A stretch of 64,000 bases of DNA, taken from positions 1-64,000 of the forward strand of contig NZ_JACRSY010000014.1 of NCBI RefSeq assembly GCF_014384995.1, in the 5' to 3' direction. Position 1 is the first letter of the stretch, and each line of letters opens with the position of its first letter. The stretch comes from Zhenhengia yiwuensis (GTDB lineage Bacteria > Bacillota > Clostridia > Lachnospirales > Cellulosilyticaceae). The notes under the pieces were generated by a model. That model was not told the origin of the DNA. It searched no databases and saw nothing but the letters and a program-made list of their open reading frames with translations. This document shows positions 17,552 to 26,056 of the stretch, piece after piece. The position numbers and the translations under genes are program-made.

Positions 17552-17600
17552 AAAAAGCACGAAATAGAGGCTAAACCCTTTATATCGTGCTTTTTTATTC
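17552..17600. terminator. Terminator of the dipeptidase gene
   Basis: AAAAAGCACGA (17552-17562) pairs with TCGTGCTTTTT (17585-17595) across a 22-nt loop, with A- and T-runs on either side. Confidence 0.75.
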
Positions 17601-17624
17601 AAAATAATTACTTTTAACTTGCTC

Positions 17625-19103
17625 TTATTCTACTACTGGTACAAATGGATTTTTAATTGCTCTACCACCATGTTTTGCAATGAAAGTATAAAGTTGACTA
17701 TGGATTTCATTTGCTTTACCTATTGCATCTTCTGCTGTAGCAATACCTGTTTCAGTCATATACATAGCTGCCGCTTTTGTATCTTTCTTAGCAAGTTCTA
17801 CTACTTTTTTATCTACTTCTTCTTGTGCTTTAATAAGCTCTAACTCATATTGTTTCCAATAACTTCTTACACCTTGACCGTAGTTCACACGGTCAAGTTC
17901 TGCAAGTGTAGAAAGGCCTCTAAATGTCCAGTAAGCAGATAATGGATTATAGTTTACACCAGGTACTTTATAAGCTTCATGTGTATCTGTAATACCTCCG
18001 AATGTTGGTAAGTAAACTGAGTGTTCAGCATTCCCCATTGCCATCCACATAAGTCCACCTACTTCTTTAGGGTATTCTTCTTTCATTTGGATAATATGAC
18101 ATTCTGCCTGATTCTCTGTACCAATTGCACGTTTACCTTTATTTTCAGGAAGGTTTACATCATTTGCTGTACCTTCATAACGGTATCTTTGAAGATCCAT
18201 TACTTCATCAACAGAGATTTTGTCATCTGCTTTCATAAATAAATCAAATACTGGTGTATCAAGCGCAATGTTTTGTGATGGTGAGAAGAAATGTTGACCT
18301 CCCCATGCACGTAGTCTATTGCCTTCTGTCATTGTTTCTCCATATGTGAGCGCTAAATGGAATTTGCCTTCATGATTTTTAAGAAGACCATTTTTAGCTG
18401 GCATGTTGATGATATCTTTTGAAGCCATGACATTTTCTTGATCATTTAAATCAATGTACCCAAGCATAAATGCATTTGGAATAACTGCATACATATCATC
18501 TGGTACTTTTACAGCTGCCCATTGATGACCACTTAAAATTTCCATGTACCATGCTTCGTTTTGGTCTGCAAATAAAATGATATTACCTTCTGCTGAACCA
18601 TGTTTTTCTACGATTTCACCAAGTACTTGCACGCCTTCTTTAGCTGTTTTAATACGTGGTAATACAACTGATGGAATAGCCGCTTCACGAAGTCCACTTT
18701 CTACAAGTGGGTCAACTTTTTGAATTGCTTCATTTAAGTAAGCTGAAACAGTTGCTGTCATAGCTACACCTTGTTCATTAATTCCTGCTGCTGCATAAAT
18801 ACCATCTTCATGCTCTGCTACGTCTGGCAACATTGTATATTTATAAGCCTTTGTAGGTTGTTCAATCTTAAAGCCATTAAGGTCTTCAAACATTTCCCCT
18901 TTTTTGTATGTTGCAGCTGGCACAACTACAAAGTTTTTATTATAAGCAGCCCCAATATCTTCTGTTCTACCAATGATAATACTACCATCTTCTGTAGCAT
19001 CTTTCCCTACTACTACACCTGTACATGCAAAGACATTTACACTTGTTGATAAGCTTAAAAGCATAACCATAAGCCCTTTAAGTAAATTATTTTTCTTACT
19101 CAT
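17625..19103 (-). CDS. Secreted C69 family dipeptidase
   Basis: This 492-residue protein has a signal peptide ending at VFA, after which Cys27 starts CTGVVVGKDATEDGS. This is the exposed N-terminal cysteine nucleophile of the C69 (PepD/acyl-CoA:6-APA acyltransferase-like, Ntn-hydrolase) family. Other family segments are IIGRTEDIG and the middle DLQRYRYEGT. C69 enzymes cleave dipeptides; a secreted form could provide dipeptides or amino acids for the fermentation. Length is usual. The gene has its own ribosome binding site (AGGGATAG) and terminator and is not linked to neighbours. Confidence 0.92.
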   Translation of the reverse strand: MSKKNNLLKGLMVMLLSLSTSVNVFACTGVVVGKDATEDGSIIIGRTEDIGAAYNKNFVVVPAATYKKGEMFEDLNGFKIEQPTKAYKYTMLPDVAEHEDGIYAAAGINEQGVAMTATVSAYLNEAIQKVDPLVESGLREAAIPSVVLPRIKTAKEGVQVLGEIVEKHGSAEGNIILFADQNEAWYMEILSGHQWAAVKVPDDMYAVIPNAFMLGYIDLNDQENVMASKDIINMPAKNGLLKNHEGKFHLALTYGETMTEGNRLRAWGGQHFFSPSQNIALDTPVFDLFMKADDKISVDEVMDLQRYRYEGTANDVNLPENKGKRAIGTENQAECHIIQMKEEYPKEVGGLMWMAMGNAEHSVYLPTFGGITDTHEAYKVPGVNYNPLSAYWTFRGLSTLAELDRVNYGQGVRSYWKQYELELIKAQEEVDKKVVELAKKDTKAAAMYMTETGIATAEDAIGKANEIHSQLYTFIAKHGGRAIKNPFVPVVE

Positions 19104-19237
19104 CTCTATCCCTCCATAATCCCTATATATGAATTTTTATTAATTAATAAGTTACTTTATACATAGTATCACAGATAAGATTAGACCGCAAGATATTTTT
19201 TAATTTTTATTCATAAAATTGTATACTTAGTATTATT

Positions 19238-20689
19238 TTAATAAATACTAATCCATGGCTTAGTGGTAGTATACTCCACTTTCTTACCTATATATTCACT
19301 TAATCCAAGTAGTGGTATAAACACTTTTCCTTCTATTATACGTGTGGCCGCTTCAAGGCAAATGAACTTATCTCCCTCATATATATATCTACTTCCCGGC
19401 AAAACAGTTAATTCTCGCCCATCTTTTATAAGAAGCATTTGCATAGTATGTGCATCCCACTTTACTTCCATTCCTAGTGCCTGCCCCAACTTCCTTGCCT
19501 CTACTAATGTTATTCCGCCTTCTTCCAAAGATAAATACTGGTCTATATACCCATCTATCTTAATTGCCTTTGATATTAACGGTGTATGTTTATACATACT
19601 TTTCGTATCTGCTAAGCTTGTCATAAGCTTATTATAATCTTGCGTACTTAAATAGGAGTCCTGCCCACTTCTATAATTACTTAATGCTTCTTCAGCAGGC
19701 AACACTCTAAAATGAGGCCTACCATCTATGCGTGATAAATCTGTCCATATAGGTACATACTCTGCATAATCAATAAAGGTTTCTCCTGTCTCAAAGTTCT
19801 TTGTAAGCGTTAAATTTAATAAAATACTACTGTCACGGTAACGGGTTCTTTGAGCAGAAACGAAATTACCTAAAGAATAAATTACAAACTTTCCATTTTG
19901 AAGTTCCATAGGTTGCAAAACATGAGGATGGCTACCTAGTACAATATCTACCCCATTATCAAAAAGGAATTTCACCCATTCTTCCTGCGCTTTATTCTGC
20001 TGTCTTTCATATTCATTTCCAAAGTGGAGACTCACACAAATAATATCTACTCCTTGCTGCTTAGCTAAGTCAATATCCCTTAGCATCTTCTCCTTATTTA
20101 AATAGTTTACACAGTATTCTTTATCTTTATCTGGTCTAATCCCATTAGTCCCATACGTGTAAGCCATAAAAGCTATTTTGATTCCTTTCACCTCTTGAAT
20201 GAGTACCTTATCCTGCTCTTCCTTAGTTCTAGCCGTACCTGTATGAGCCAGCCCCACTTCATCTAAAACTTTAAGAGTGTGGGCTACCCCCTGATAATGC
20301 CTATCTAAACTATGATTGTTAGCTGTAGTTAGCACATCAAAGCCTGTATTTTTAAGAGCTATTGCAAGCTGTTCGGGGGCATTAAAAGCTGGATAACCTG
20401 TATACCCTCTTTCTTTCCCTGCTAAAGGTGTCTCTAAATTTCCTATAGCTAAATCTGCATTTTCTATGTATGGCTTAATATGTTTAAACATGTAGTCAAA
20501 GTTATATGTATTTGTTCCTGGCACTTTCCCCCCTTCAATTTCCTCCTTATGCATCATAATGTCACCTACCGCTACAAGTTTAATAGTTTGAATAGGTGCC
20601 CCATTTTCTGCTGCTCTTATTCCCCACGTCTGTACTAACATTAAGATACCTGCACATAGACCTAATAAATTTCTTACCATTTGTTTCAT
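19238..20689 (-). CDS. CapA-like protein with C-terminal copper-amine-oxidase-like domain
   Basis: The protein of about 483 residues has a signal peptide (NLLGLCAGILMLVQTWGIRA) and a CapA/PgsA domain at about residues 35-300 (LVAVGDIMMHKE, GNLETPLAG, TTANNHSLD, GSHPHVLQP, IYSLGNFV), a metallophosphoesterase-like fold linked to poly-gamma-glutamate capsule formation. Residues 390-480 (LVEARKLGQALGMEVKWDA and KVFIPLLGLSEYIGKKVEY) resemble the copper amine oxidase N-terminal-like module often found on clostridial surface proteins. No capB or capC gene is near, so a role in capsule synthesis is uncertain. I chose ATG 20689 (eight bases after AGGGGAG) over the GTG just before it. Confidence 0.87.
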   Translation of the reverse strand: MKQMVRNLLGLCAGILMLVQTWGIRAAENGAPIQTIKLVAVGDIMMHKEEIEGGKVPGTNTYNFDYMFKHIKPYIENADLAIGNLETPLAGKERGYTGYPAFNAPEQLAIALKNTGFDVLTTANNHSLDRHYQGVAHTLKVLDEVGLAHTGTARTKEEQDKVLIQEVKGIKIAFMAYTYGTNGIRPDKDKEYCVNYLNKEKMLRDIDLAKQQGVDIICVSLHFGNEYERQQNKAQEEWVKFLFDNGVDIVLGSHPHVLQPMELQNGKFVIYSLGNFVSAQRTRYRDSSILLNLTLTKNFETGETFIDYAEYVPIWTDLSRIDGRPHFRVLPAEEALSNYRSGQDSYLSTQDYNKLMTSLADTKSMYKHTPLISKAIKIDGYIDQYLSLEEGGITLVEARKLGQALGMEVKWDAHTMQMLLIKDGRELTVLPGSRYIYEGDKFICLEAATRIIEGKVFIPLLGLSEYIGKKVEYTTTKPWISIY

Positions 20690-20868
20690 CACTGAATCTC
20701 CCCTCTAAGTTCATCCCTATTTTAGCCTATTCTTATTAACTCCAAACTAGTACCTCTTCGTTCCTTTCAATCCTTAAGATCGTCTATTCATTTTCTAACC
20801 TATGTTGTATAAACTGTATACATAGCAGACCTCTACTCTGCAAAAGTGAACCTTTCTTAGAACACAAA

Positions 20869-20905
20869 AAAGCGAGGCCTCCCTTAACGGATTACGCCTC
20901 ACTTC
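20869..20905 (-). terminator. Terminator of the sigma-operon
   Basis: On the minus strand AAGTGAGGC pairs with GCCTCGCTT (one G-U pair), followed by TTTTTTG. Confidence 0.75.
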
Positions 20906-20914
20906 CTATATCTT

Positions 20915-21745
20915 TTATTCAGCTCTTAAATCATAGCCACCTTTGGCCCCATCCATCTTAAGTCCTACTGTATATTTACCTTCTGAATAAACAGGTATCT
21001 TTTGCTCCAATTCTTGACTTCCTGTATAAACCTCATTATAAACCACTTCTCCATGCGGGTCCTTAACCGTTAAGGTAATGACTCCTTCTTCCACTTTAAT
21101 ATCTCCCCGTAATACTAAAGTGTCTCCTACCTGTTTCTTCACCTTAATACTGTCTCTGCCCGTTTGATAGTAGAAACTTGCCTTTAGGTGATTACCCATA
21201 CTTGTTTCAACAGACATAATAGATACGGAGGAGTTAAACATTTCCCCACCTGTAGCACCCATAACAAACATCAAACCAAAGATTGCGATAAACGCTGCAA
21301 TACAAATTCCTCCAATAATAGCAAGTGGTTTTACCAGATTAGTTTTCTTAGTCACCTTAGTTGCTGTCTGGTGCACAATATTCTCTTCTACCTTAGCACC
21401 GCAGTACGGACAATAGGCCATTTGACTACCTACAGCATGTTTGCATATCTCACAAGTGTTTTCAAAGATAGCCTGACAGTTTGGACACACATTATAATCA
21501 AATTTTACTTCTGCATTGCAGTTAGAACAAGTATACTTCTTTTCCTGATTACTCCTTACGACAAGATAAATAATGACCCCTATTAAATTAGGTGTAAAAA
21601 CCGCTACCACCATCCATAACCAAGGATTAAGGTCATGTGCCTTTGCATCTTTATAAACAACTACCCCTATTACAAGCATTAATAAAATAGGTACTGCTAA
21701 TATAGCTAACATGAAAGCTGAAAACCCTATCATTCCTAATTCCAT
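20915..21745 (-). CDS. PLDc_N-type membrane protein with zinc ribbons, third gene of a sigma operon
   Basis: This 276-residue protein begins with two membrane helices and the linker YKDAKAHDLNPWLW, as in PLDc_N proteins such as YxlD and YxlE of the Bacillus sigY operon. Three CxxC pairs follow (CSNC, CPNC, CEIC, then CPYC), forming zinc ribbons at about residues 72-118. A third membrane helix lies at about 142-165, and a C-terminal beta-rich domain would be outside the cell. It probably acts with the upstream small membrane protein in controlling the sigma factor; this is inferred from gene order. The zinc ribbons and outer domain are additions compared with YxlD/E. Confidence 0.8.
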   Translation of the reverse strand: MELGMIGFSAFMLAILAVPILLMLVIGVVVYKDAKAHDLNPWLWMVVAVFTPNLIGVIIYLVVRSNQEKKYTCSNCNAEVKFDYNVCPNCQAIFENTCEICKHAVGSQMAYCPYCGAKVEENIVHQTATKVTKKTNLVKPLAIIGGICIAAFIAIFGLMFVMGATGGEMFNSSVSIMSVETSMGNHLKASFYYQTGRDSIKVKKQVGDTLVLRGDIKVEEGVITLTVKDPHGEVVYNEVYTGSQELEQKIPVYSEGKYTVGLKMDGAKGGYDLRAE

Positions 21746-21758
21746 CTTTACTCCTCCT

Positions 21759-22088
21759 TTAACGTCTCTCTAATTCTTTATCTTTATAATAAATCTTACC
21801 TAGTAGGTAGGCTGCTATAGGAAGCTGCATACTAAAAACGCCTATGCCTACAATGATAGATATTTGCTGCATACTCGTGGAGAGGCATACCATAAAGATT
21901 GTTTCCCCTACAACTAAAAGGATATTGAGAAGGATTACAATGACAAAAGGTGCCCACTCTCTCTTCTTCTCACATCTTAAAGCTTGCCTACTTGCTTTCT
22001 CCCTCGCCTCATAAATAAGCCTATTACTTGGTGAAACGGTCACATCCGAAAGTTCTTGTAGCAATCTATCTAATTGTTTATCATCCAT
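21759..22088 (-). CDS. Small membrane protein, probable anti-sigma factor (YxlC-like)
   Basis: This 109-residue protein has a soluble N-terminus (DKQLDRLLQELSDVTVSPSN) and two membrane helices at about 46-66 and 72-97. Its size, layout and position directly after an ECF sigma gene (19-nt overlap) match YxlC of Bacillus subtilis, the anti-sigma factor of SigY. The sequence match is judged by eye and is modest. The ATG has a ribosome binding site (AAGGAGG) inside the sigma gene. Confidence 0.72.
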   Translation of the reverse strand: MDDKQLDRLLQELSDVTVSPSNRLIYEAREKASRQALRCEKKREWAPFVIVILLNILLVVGETIFMVCLSTSMQQISIIVGIGVFSMQLPIAAYLLGKIYYKDKELERR

Positions 22089-22591
22089 TGCAATTCCTCC
22101 TTTCCTAATAATTTCTTAAGCTTCTGTCTTCCATCATAAATCCGGGACTTAACTAACCTTTCAGGGATTCCTAGTATTTCTCCTGCTTCCTTATAGGAAA
22201 GCTTCTCATTAAATACGAGTAGAAGAGGCAGCTTATACTTATCTGGAAGTGCCTTAATCCCTTCTAGTATCATCCCTAATTCTTCCTTATAAATAAAAGT
22301 ATTTTCTATACTTTCTTCTTTATCACCAAGCTGTTCTAACTGTGATTCTTCATAGCATCTTCTCTTAAGTTCTAGTCTAAAGCGCCTTAACTTATCTCTA
22401 TAGGTATTGACTGCAATCTGGGTAAGCCATGGATAAAATGCCCGAGATGCATCATAAGTATGAAGTTTTTCTAATACTTTGACCCAAGTGTCTTGAAATA
22501 AATCATCAGCTCTTTCTTTGTCCTTCTCGAGATAAAGACATAGTCTATAAAGCTGATCTTTATGCTCATAAATCATCTGTTCAATCTCCAC
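22070..22591 (-). CDS. ECF-type RNA polymerase sigma factor (SigY-like operon)
   Basis: This 173-residue group 4 sigma factor has region 2 at about residues 5-75 (ADDLFQDTWVKVLE; FYPWLTQIAVNTYRDKLRR) and region 4 at about 115-165 (LPDKYKLPLLLVFNEKLSYKEAGEILGIPERLVKSRIYDGRQKLKK). All segments needed for activity are present. It heads a three-gene operon with a YxlC-like and a PLDc_N protein. An AAC-N16-CGTATA sequence just upstream looks like an ECF promoter, so it is probably autoregulated. The inducing signal is not visible. Confidence 0.92.
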   Translation of the reverse strand: MEIEQMIYEHKDQLYRLCLYLEKDKERADDLFQDTWVKVLEKLHTYDASRAFYPWLTQIAVNTYRDKLRRFRLELKRRCYEESQLEQLGDKEESIENTFIYKEELGMILEGIKALPDKYKLPLLLVFNEKLSYKEAGEILGIPERLVKSRIYDGRQKLKKLLGKEELQWMINN

Positions 22592-22624
22592 GGCTATCCC
22601 CCTTTCATTTGCTTTACACTACTA

Positions 22625-22650
22625 TATACGATACGACATTTAAGAAGTTG
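22625..22650 (-). promoter_or_regulatory. Candidate ECF (autoregulatory) promoter
   Basis: The minus strand reads CAAC, 16 nt, CGTATA. The AAC/CGT pair at this distance is the usual form of ECF promoters. It lies about 35 nt before the sigma gene. Confidence 0.4.
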
Positions 22651-22668
22651 GAAATTTATTTTAAAAAT

Positions 22669-23082
22669 TTATCTCTTTATTTTAAAAGAAAGATAACGCC
22701 TTCTATTAAAGATCTCATCATCCGGTTCTGGCAAACTTTCTATGACTTGACGAATTGTGGTAGCTTCTTCTTCCTCTAGTAACACTTTCTCAGGAGTAGC
22801 ATTATCGCTTATTACATCTTCTTCTAATGGTATGGTTGATAGTAATCCTCTTTTTTTGAGTAAATTTAAAGTATGATTTCTTGCACTTGCTCCTATGTAT
22901 GCTTTTTCCTTCCCCTCCTGTATATTCAGCTCATTTTTTCTCTCCCATAGCTTTGCAAAAACATCCGAAGCTAATTCTTCTATATCTTCTCGGTTTAACC
23001 GCTCTTTGGCAACTTTTGAAATCACTGCAACCACATAAGCTGTGTAACGATCTATTATTTTTTCAAATTCTCTTTCAGTCAC
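22669..23082 (-). pseudogene. Truncated sigma factor lacking region 4
   Basis: This is a 137-residue coding sequence with a convincing sigma region 2 (NREDIEELASDVFAKLWERK; AYIGASARNHTLNLLKKR) and the start of the region 3/4 linker. It stops after FNRRRYLSFKIKR, the point where the promoter-recognising helix-turn-helix of region 4 should begin. It therefore cannot recognise a -35 box in the usual way. GTG is the start, preceded by GGAGGGG. The following sequence contains no continuation in another frame before the next promoter, so the end was probably lost by deletion. A functional region-2-only product cannot be excluded. Confidence 0.75.
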
Positions 23083-23159
23083 CCTTTCCCCTCCTTTTTA
23101 CTTCTACTCTTATAGACAATTATAACCTAGGAAACCTTTCATATTTTTAAATAAAATAA

Positions 23160-23201
23160 AAAAGCTCGTGCATCTCTTCCAAGATACACTAGCTTTCTCC
23201 T
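23160..23201 (-). terminator. Terminator of the DUF1653 gene
   Basis: On the minus strand AAAGCTAGTG pairs imperfectly with CACGAGCTTT, followed by a T-run. Confidence 0.65.
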
Positions 23202-23441
23202 TTACTTACCTGTATAAAGTTCAAATCGATATTTTTGCCCTGTTACATTATCCGTTCTACCTTCTTCCACTTCCTCAAGAAACATCTGAAGTGGCCTTAC
23301 ACACATAGTGTAAGGAGGATAAAGTGCTTGGTAAGATACCATCATTTCATTGGTTTCTGTATGAAGTACAAGATCATGTACATAATAAAGATTTCCTTTA
23401 AAGTGTCTATACGGTCTTCTTACTTCGATTTGTCTTTCCAT
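23202..23441 (-). CDS. DUF1653 domain protein
   Basis: This 79-residue protein consists of one DUF1653 domain (YRHFKGNLYYVHDLVLHTET; VSYQALYPPYTMCVRPLQMF). The domain is a small beta-rich fold found widely in bacteria with no established biochemical role. TGAGG precedes the ATG. It is flanked by the MerR regulator gene on the same strand with a short gap and may share its transcript. Confidence 0.88.
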   Translation of the reverse strand: MERQIEVRRPYRHFKGNLYYVHDLVLHTETNEMMVSYQALYPPYTMCVRPLQMFLEEVEEGRTDNVTGQKYRFELYTGK

Positions 23442-23472
23442 TGCTATACCTCACTTCTATAATCTACCTTTA

Positions 23473-24228
23473 TTATAGCCTATTTAAGCAGTAATATTTA
23501 ATAGCATCATCCATAAATTGTGCAAGGCCTTCCCCATACTGGTTAATGTTATTTGTGAACCTTTCATCCATTACATACATATCGCCAAGTCCACTTAAAA
23601 TCTCTGGTGTACATTCATAAAAATATTTTGTAATATGTGCACGCCATGCTTCAATAAGATCTTGTACTTCTTTGCAGCTTACATCTTCTCCTATGTGACA
23701 AGCAAGGGCCTTAAAGATATCATTCATACTTTCCATGATGTTTTGCCAGTCCTCCTTCTTATACCTACTTGTGCGATGTGCACTTTCTTTATAAGCATCA
23801 GTTTGCCCCCATCTTTCTTCTACTTCTTCTTTAAATTCCTCTTGTGCACGTTCAATTTCCTTCATATCAAAAGCTTTAAAATTCATATACTCATCACCTT
23901 CTAACTTTTCATCAATAAGGGCCATAATAGCATGAAGACGCTCACTCTTAAGTCTTAGAATCTCACGTTGTTTACGAAGTGCTTTCTGCATATCATAATG
24001 AGGATCTTCAAGTATGACTTTAATCTGTTTAAGTTCAAATCCCATCTCTTTTAAAAACAAGATTTGCTCTAGTTTAAGGAGATTCCCCTTGTCATACAGT
24101 CTGTAACCTGACTCTGTAAGCTCTGCCGGTAATAGTAACCCAATCTCATCATAATAATGCAAAGTACGTACACTAATGCCTGTAAGCTTACTAACTTCAT
24201 TAACCGTTTTTAAGTCTTCTTTTAACAC
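23473..24228 (-). CDS. MerR family regulator with TipAS ligand domain
   Basis: The 251-residue protein has a MerR winged helix-turn-helix (TVNEVSKLTGISVRTLHYYDEIGLL, residues 8-75), a coiled-coil dimer helix (about 80-115) and a TipAS domain (about 125-250, starting EEVEERWGQTDAYKES). TipA-type regulators bind thiopeptides or other cyclic drugs through this domain and activate transcription. The start is GTG with AAGGAGG upstream. Its own promoter has a 19-bp spacer with a dyad, the arrangement that MerR proteins untwist, so it is probably autoregulated. No efflux gene is adjacent. Confidence 0.92.
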   Translation of the reverse strand: MLKEDLKTVNEVSKLTGISVRTLHYYDEIGLLLPAELTESGYRLYDKGNLLKLEQILFLKEMGFELKQIKVILEDPHYDMQKALRKQREILRLKSERLHAIMALIDEKLEGDEYMNFKAFDMKEIERAQEEFKEEVEERWGQTDAYKESAHRTSRYKKEDWQNIMESMNDIFKALACHIGEDVSCKEVQDLIEAWRAHITKYFYECTPEILSGLGDMYVMDERFTNNINQYGEGLAQFMDDAIKYYCLNRL

Positions 24229-24259
24229 ACTAAGCGCCTCCTTTCCTCTTGTAAGTTAA

Positions 24260-24290
24260 ATAATAGGATATGACGTAACGTAAGAGTCAA
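24260..24290 (-). promoter_or_regulatory. MerR-type promoter with overlong spacer
   Basis: The minus strand reads TTGACT, a 19-nt spacer and TATTAT. The spacer contains TTACGTTACGTCA, a near-dyad of the kind bound by MerR activators. It is placed directly upstream of the MerR gene. Confidence 0.75.
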
Positions 24291-24414
24291 TAGACTTTAT
24301 CCATTATTTTAATGGTATTGTAAAGGTTTCCCTAAGCTTTGTGAAGTCATTACTAAGGTAAAATTTATGCTATCACATTATCACTTTTATTTTTTGTATA
24401 CAATAAAACTTACA

Positions 24415-24454
24415 AAAAAATACTGCTACGTCTAACATAGCAGTATTTTTATAT
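24415..24454 (-). terminator. Terminator behind the sulfatase transcript
   Basis: AAATACTGCTA pairs with TAGCAGTATTT across a 9-nt loop (24418-24450), followed on the minus strand by a T-run. It lies 200 nt after the sulfatase stop codon. Confidence 0.8.
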
Positions 24455-24529
24455 CCGTTCATTCAGTTAAGTCTTGCTTTTATTTTCACTTTTTCTTAAG
24501 TTCATTTTTCCCGCGTATGTTACTTTATC

Positions 24530-24630
24530 TTCTCTAGCCATTACCCCGGCTACATTAATTTACCTTCTCTAGTCTCTACCCCAGACTATATGTATTTTTA
24601 TATACTCTCTCTAGAATTTTCTCTTCCTAA
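24530..24630 (-). other. Tandem similar hairpins in the 3' region of the sulfatase gene
   Basis: On the minus strand three small stem-loops follow one another. They are TAGGAA...TTCTA (24612-24629), TAGTCT-GGGGTAG-AGACTA (24570-24588) and TAGCC-GGGGTAAT-GGCTA (24535-24552). Each is followed by a related tail beginning CTAGAGA. The two best units share the GGGGTA loop and have different but complementary stems, as if pairing had been conserved. The rest of the 24455-24652 intergenic region shows no gene. Confidence 0.4.
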
Positions 24631-24652
24631 CCAATAGTTCCTAAGCTACTGA

Positions 24653-26056
24653 TTAGTCTTCGTAATCTTGATAGCGCTCTTTAAGTTCAAAGAGTCTTCT
24701 CTTTAACTCTTTCACTACATCTTGATAACGGACATCATCATATACATTATCAAGTTCTTCTGAGTCTGTTCGAAGATCAAAGAGTTCCCATTGTGGCCAC
24801 TCTTTATCCTCTACTTCTTTAAGACAGTTACCACTAAAGTCTCTCGCTTCTTTCAGGTAACAAATTAATTTGTAATCTAATGTACGAATACCATAGTGTG
24901 GTGATACCCCATGTTCACCTTCATATACCCAGTATCTATAGTAAAGTGCATCTAACCAATCTTTAGGCTTATTGCCTTCTAAAATTGGTTTAAAGCTACG
25001 TCCTTGCATATCTTCTGGAATTTCTAAACCTGCATAGTCTAGGAATGTCTCTGCAAAGTCTAGGTTAGCTACAAGGTCAGTAATAACACTACCCTCTTTA
25101 ATCACGCCTGGATAGCTCATTAAGAATGGCATTCTAAGTGATTCTTCTAGCATATAGCGCTTATCGAACCAACCATGATCCCCTAAGAAGAAGCCTTGAT
25201 CTGATGTATAAACTACAATCGTATCTTCTTTTAGGCCTTCTTCTTCAAGGAAATCAAGAAGTCTACCAATATTGTCATCTACAGATGCAACACATCTTAG
25301 ATAGTCCTTCATATAACGTTGATATTTCCAGTATTTAAGCTCAGCATCTGTAAGCCCTTCTGGAAAAGGTTGCTTAAGATCAAACTCTGTAAGCTCTTCA
25401 ATGCCCATTAGATTGTATTTAACAGCATCACTACGTCCTTCATGTGAGTCATTGAAAGTGTCTGGTAACGGAATATCTATATCTTCATACATATCCTTAT
25501 GCTTTTCATCTGGTACCCAGTGACGGTGAGGTGCTTTATGGTGACACATCATAAAGAAAGGCTTATCTTTGTTACGGTTTTTAATCCAGTCTATTGTAAG
25601 GTCTGTTACGATATCTGTAGCATAACCTGTATATTGTTTTAATTCACCCATGTCGTACATTTGAGGATTAATATACTGCCCTTGTCCAGGGAATATATTC
25701 CAGTAGTCAAACCCTGTTGGGTCATAGTTGCCTCCATGGCCTAGATGCCATTTCCCAATAATACTTGTTTGGTATCCACCAGCTTGTAAAAGTTTAGGTA
25801 ATGTTTGCTGGCGGCCATCGAAACCATCTTCCAATGTTTTTACCCCATTTAGATGGCTATTCTTACCTGTTAAAATAACACCACGGCTTGGTGCACAGAT
25901 TGAATTAGTACAGAAGCAGTTGTCAAATCGAGCTCCCATATTAGCTAGGCGATCCATCTGAGGCGTTTCATTCACTTTGCTACCATAACAACTCATAGCA
26001 TGAGCTGCATGGTCATCCGTCATAATAAAAAGAATATTAGGCTGTTTTCGTTTCAT
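24653..26056 (-). CDS. Type I sulfatase (cysteine type)
   Basis: This 467-residue arylsulfatase-fold enzyme has metal-binding ILFIMTDDHAAHAM at the N-terminus, the CAPSRGVILTGK signature (CxPSR; the cysteine is converted to formylglycine), GKWHLGH, and TSDQGFFLGDHGWFDK. It hydrolyses sulfate esters, most likely of a sulfated glycan such as a glycosaminoglycan or mucin. There is no signal peptide, so it is cytoplasmic and would act on imported oligosaccharides. Cysteine-type maturation in anaerobes needs the radical-SAM enzyme anSME, which is not encoded in this window. The divergent AraC regulator probably controls it. Confidence 0.92.
   Translation of the reverse strand: MKRKQPNILFIMTDDHAAHAMSCYGSKVNETPQMDRLANMGARFDNCFCTNSICAPSRGVILTGKNSHLNGVKTLEDGFDGRQQTLPKLLQAGGYQTSIIGKWHLGHGGNYDPTGFDYWNIFPGQGQYINPQMYDMGELKQYTGYATDIVTDLTIDWIKNRNKDKPFFMMCHHKAPHRHWVPDEKHKDMYEDIDIPLPDTFNDSHEGRSDAVKYNLMGIEELTEFDLKQPFPEGLTDAELKYWKYQRYMKDYLRCVASVDDNIGRLLDFLEEEGLKEDTIVVYTSDQGFFLGDHGWFDKRYMLEESLRMPFLMSYPGVIKEGSVITDLVANLDFAETFLDYAGLEIPEDMQGRSFKPILEGNKPKDWLDALYYRYWVYEGEHGVSPHYGIRTLDYKLICYLKEARDFSGNCLKEVEDKEWPQWELFDLRTDSEELDNVYDDVRYQDVVKELKRRLFELKERYQDYED

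Noticed and set aside
17619..19049. Cysteine- and phenylalanine-rich frames on the plus strand opposite the dipeptidase gene
   Set aside because: Their odd composition is what the complement of an A-rich coding sequence gives; no start signals.
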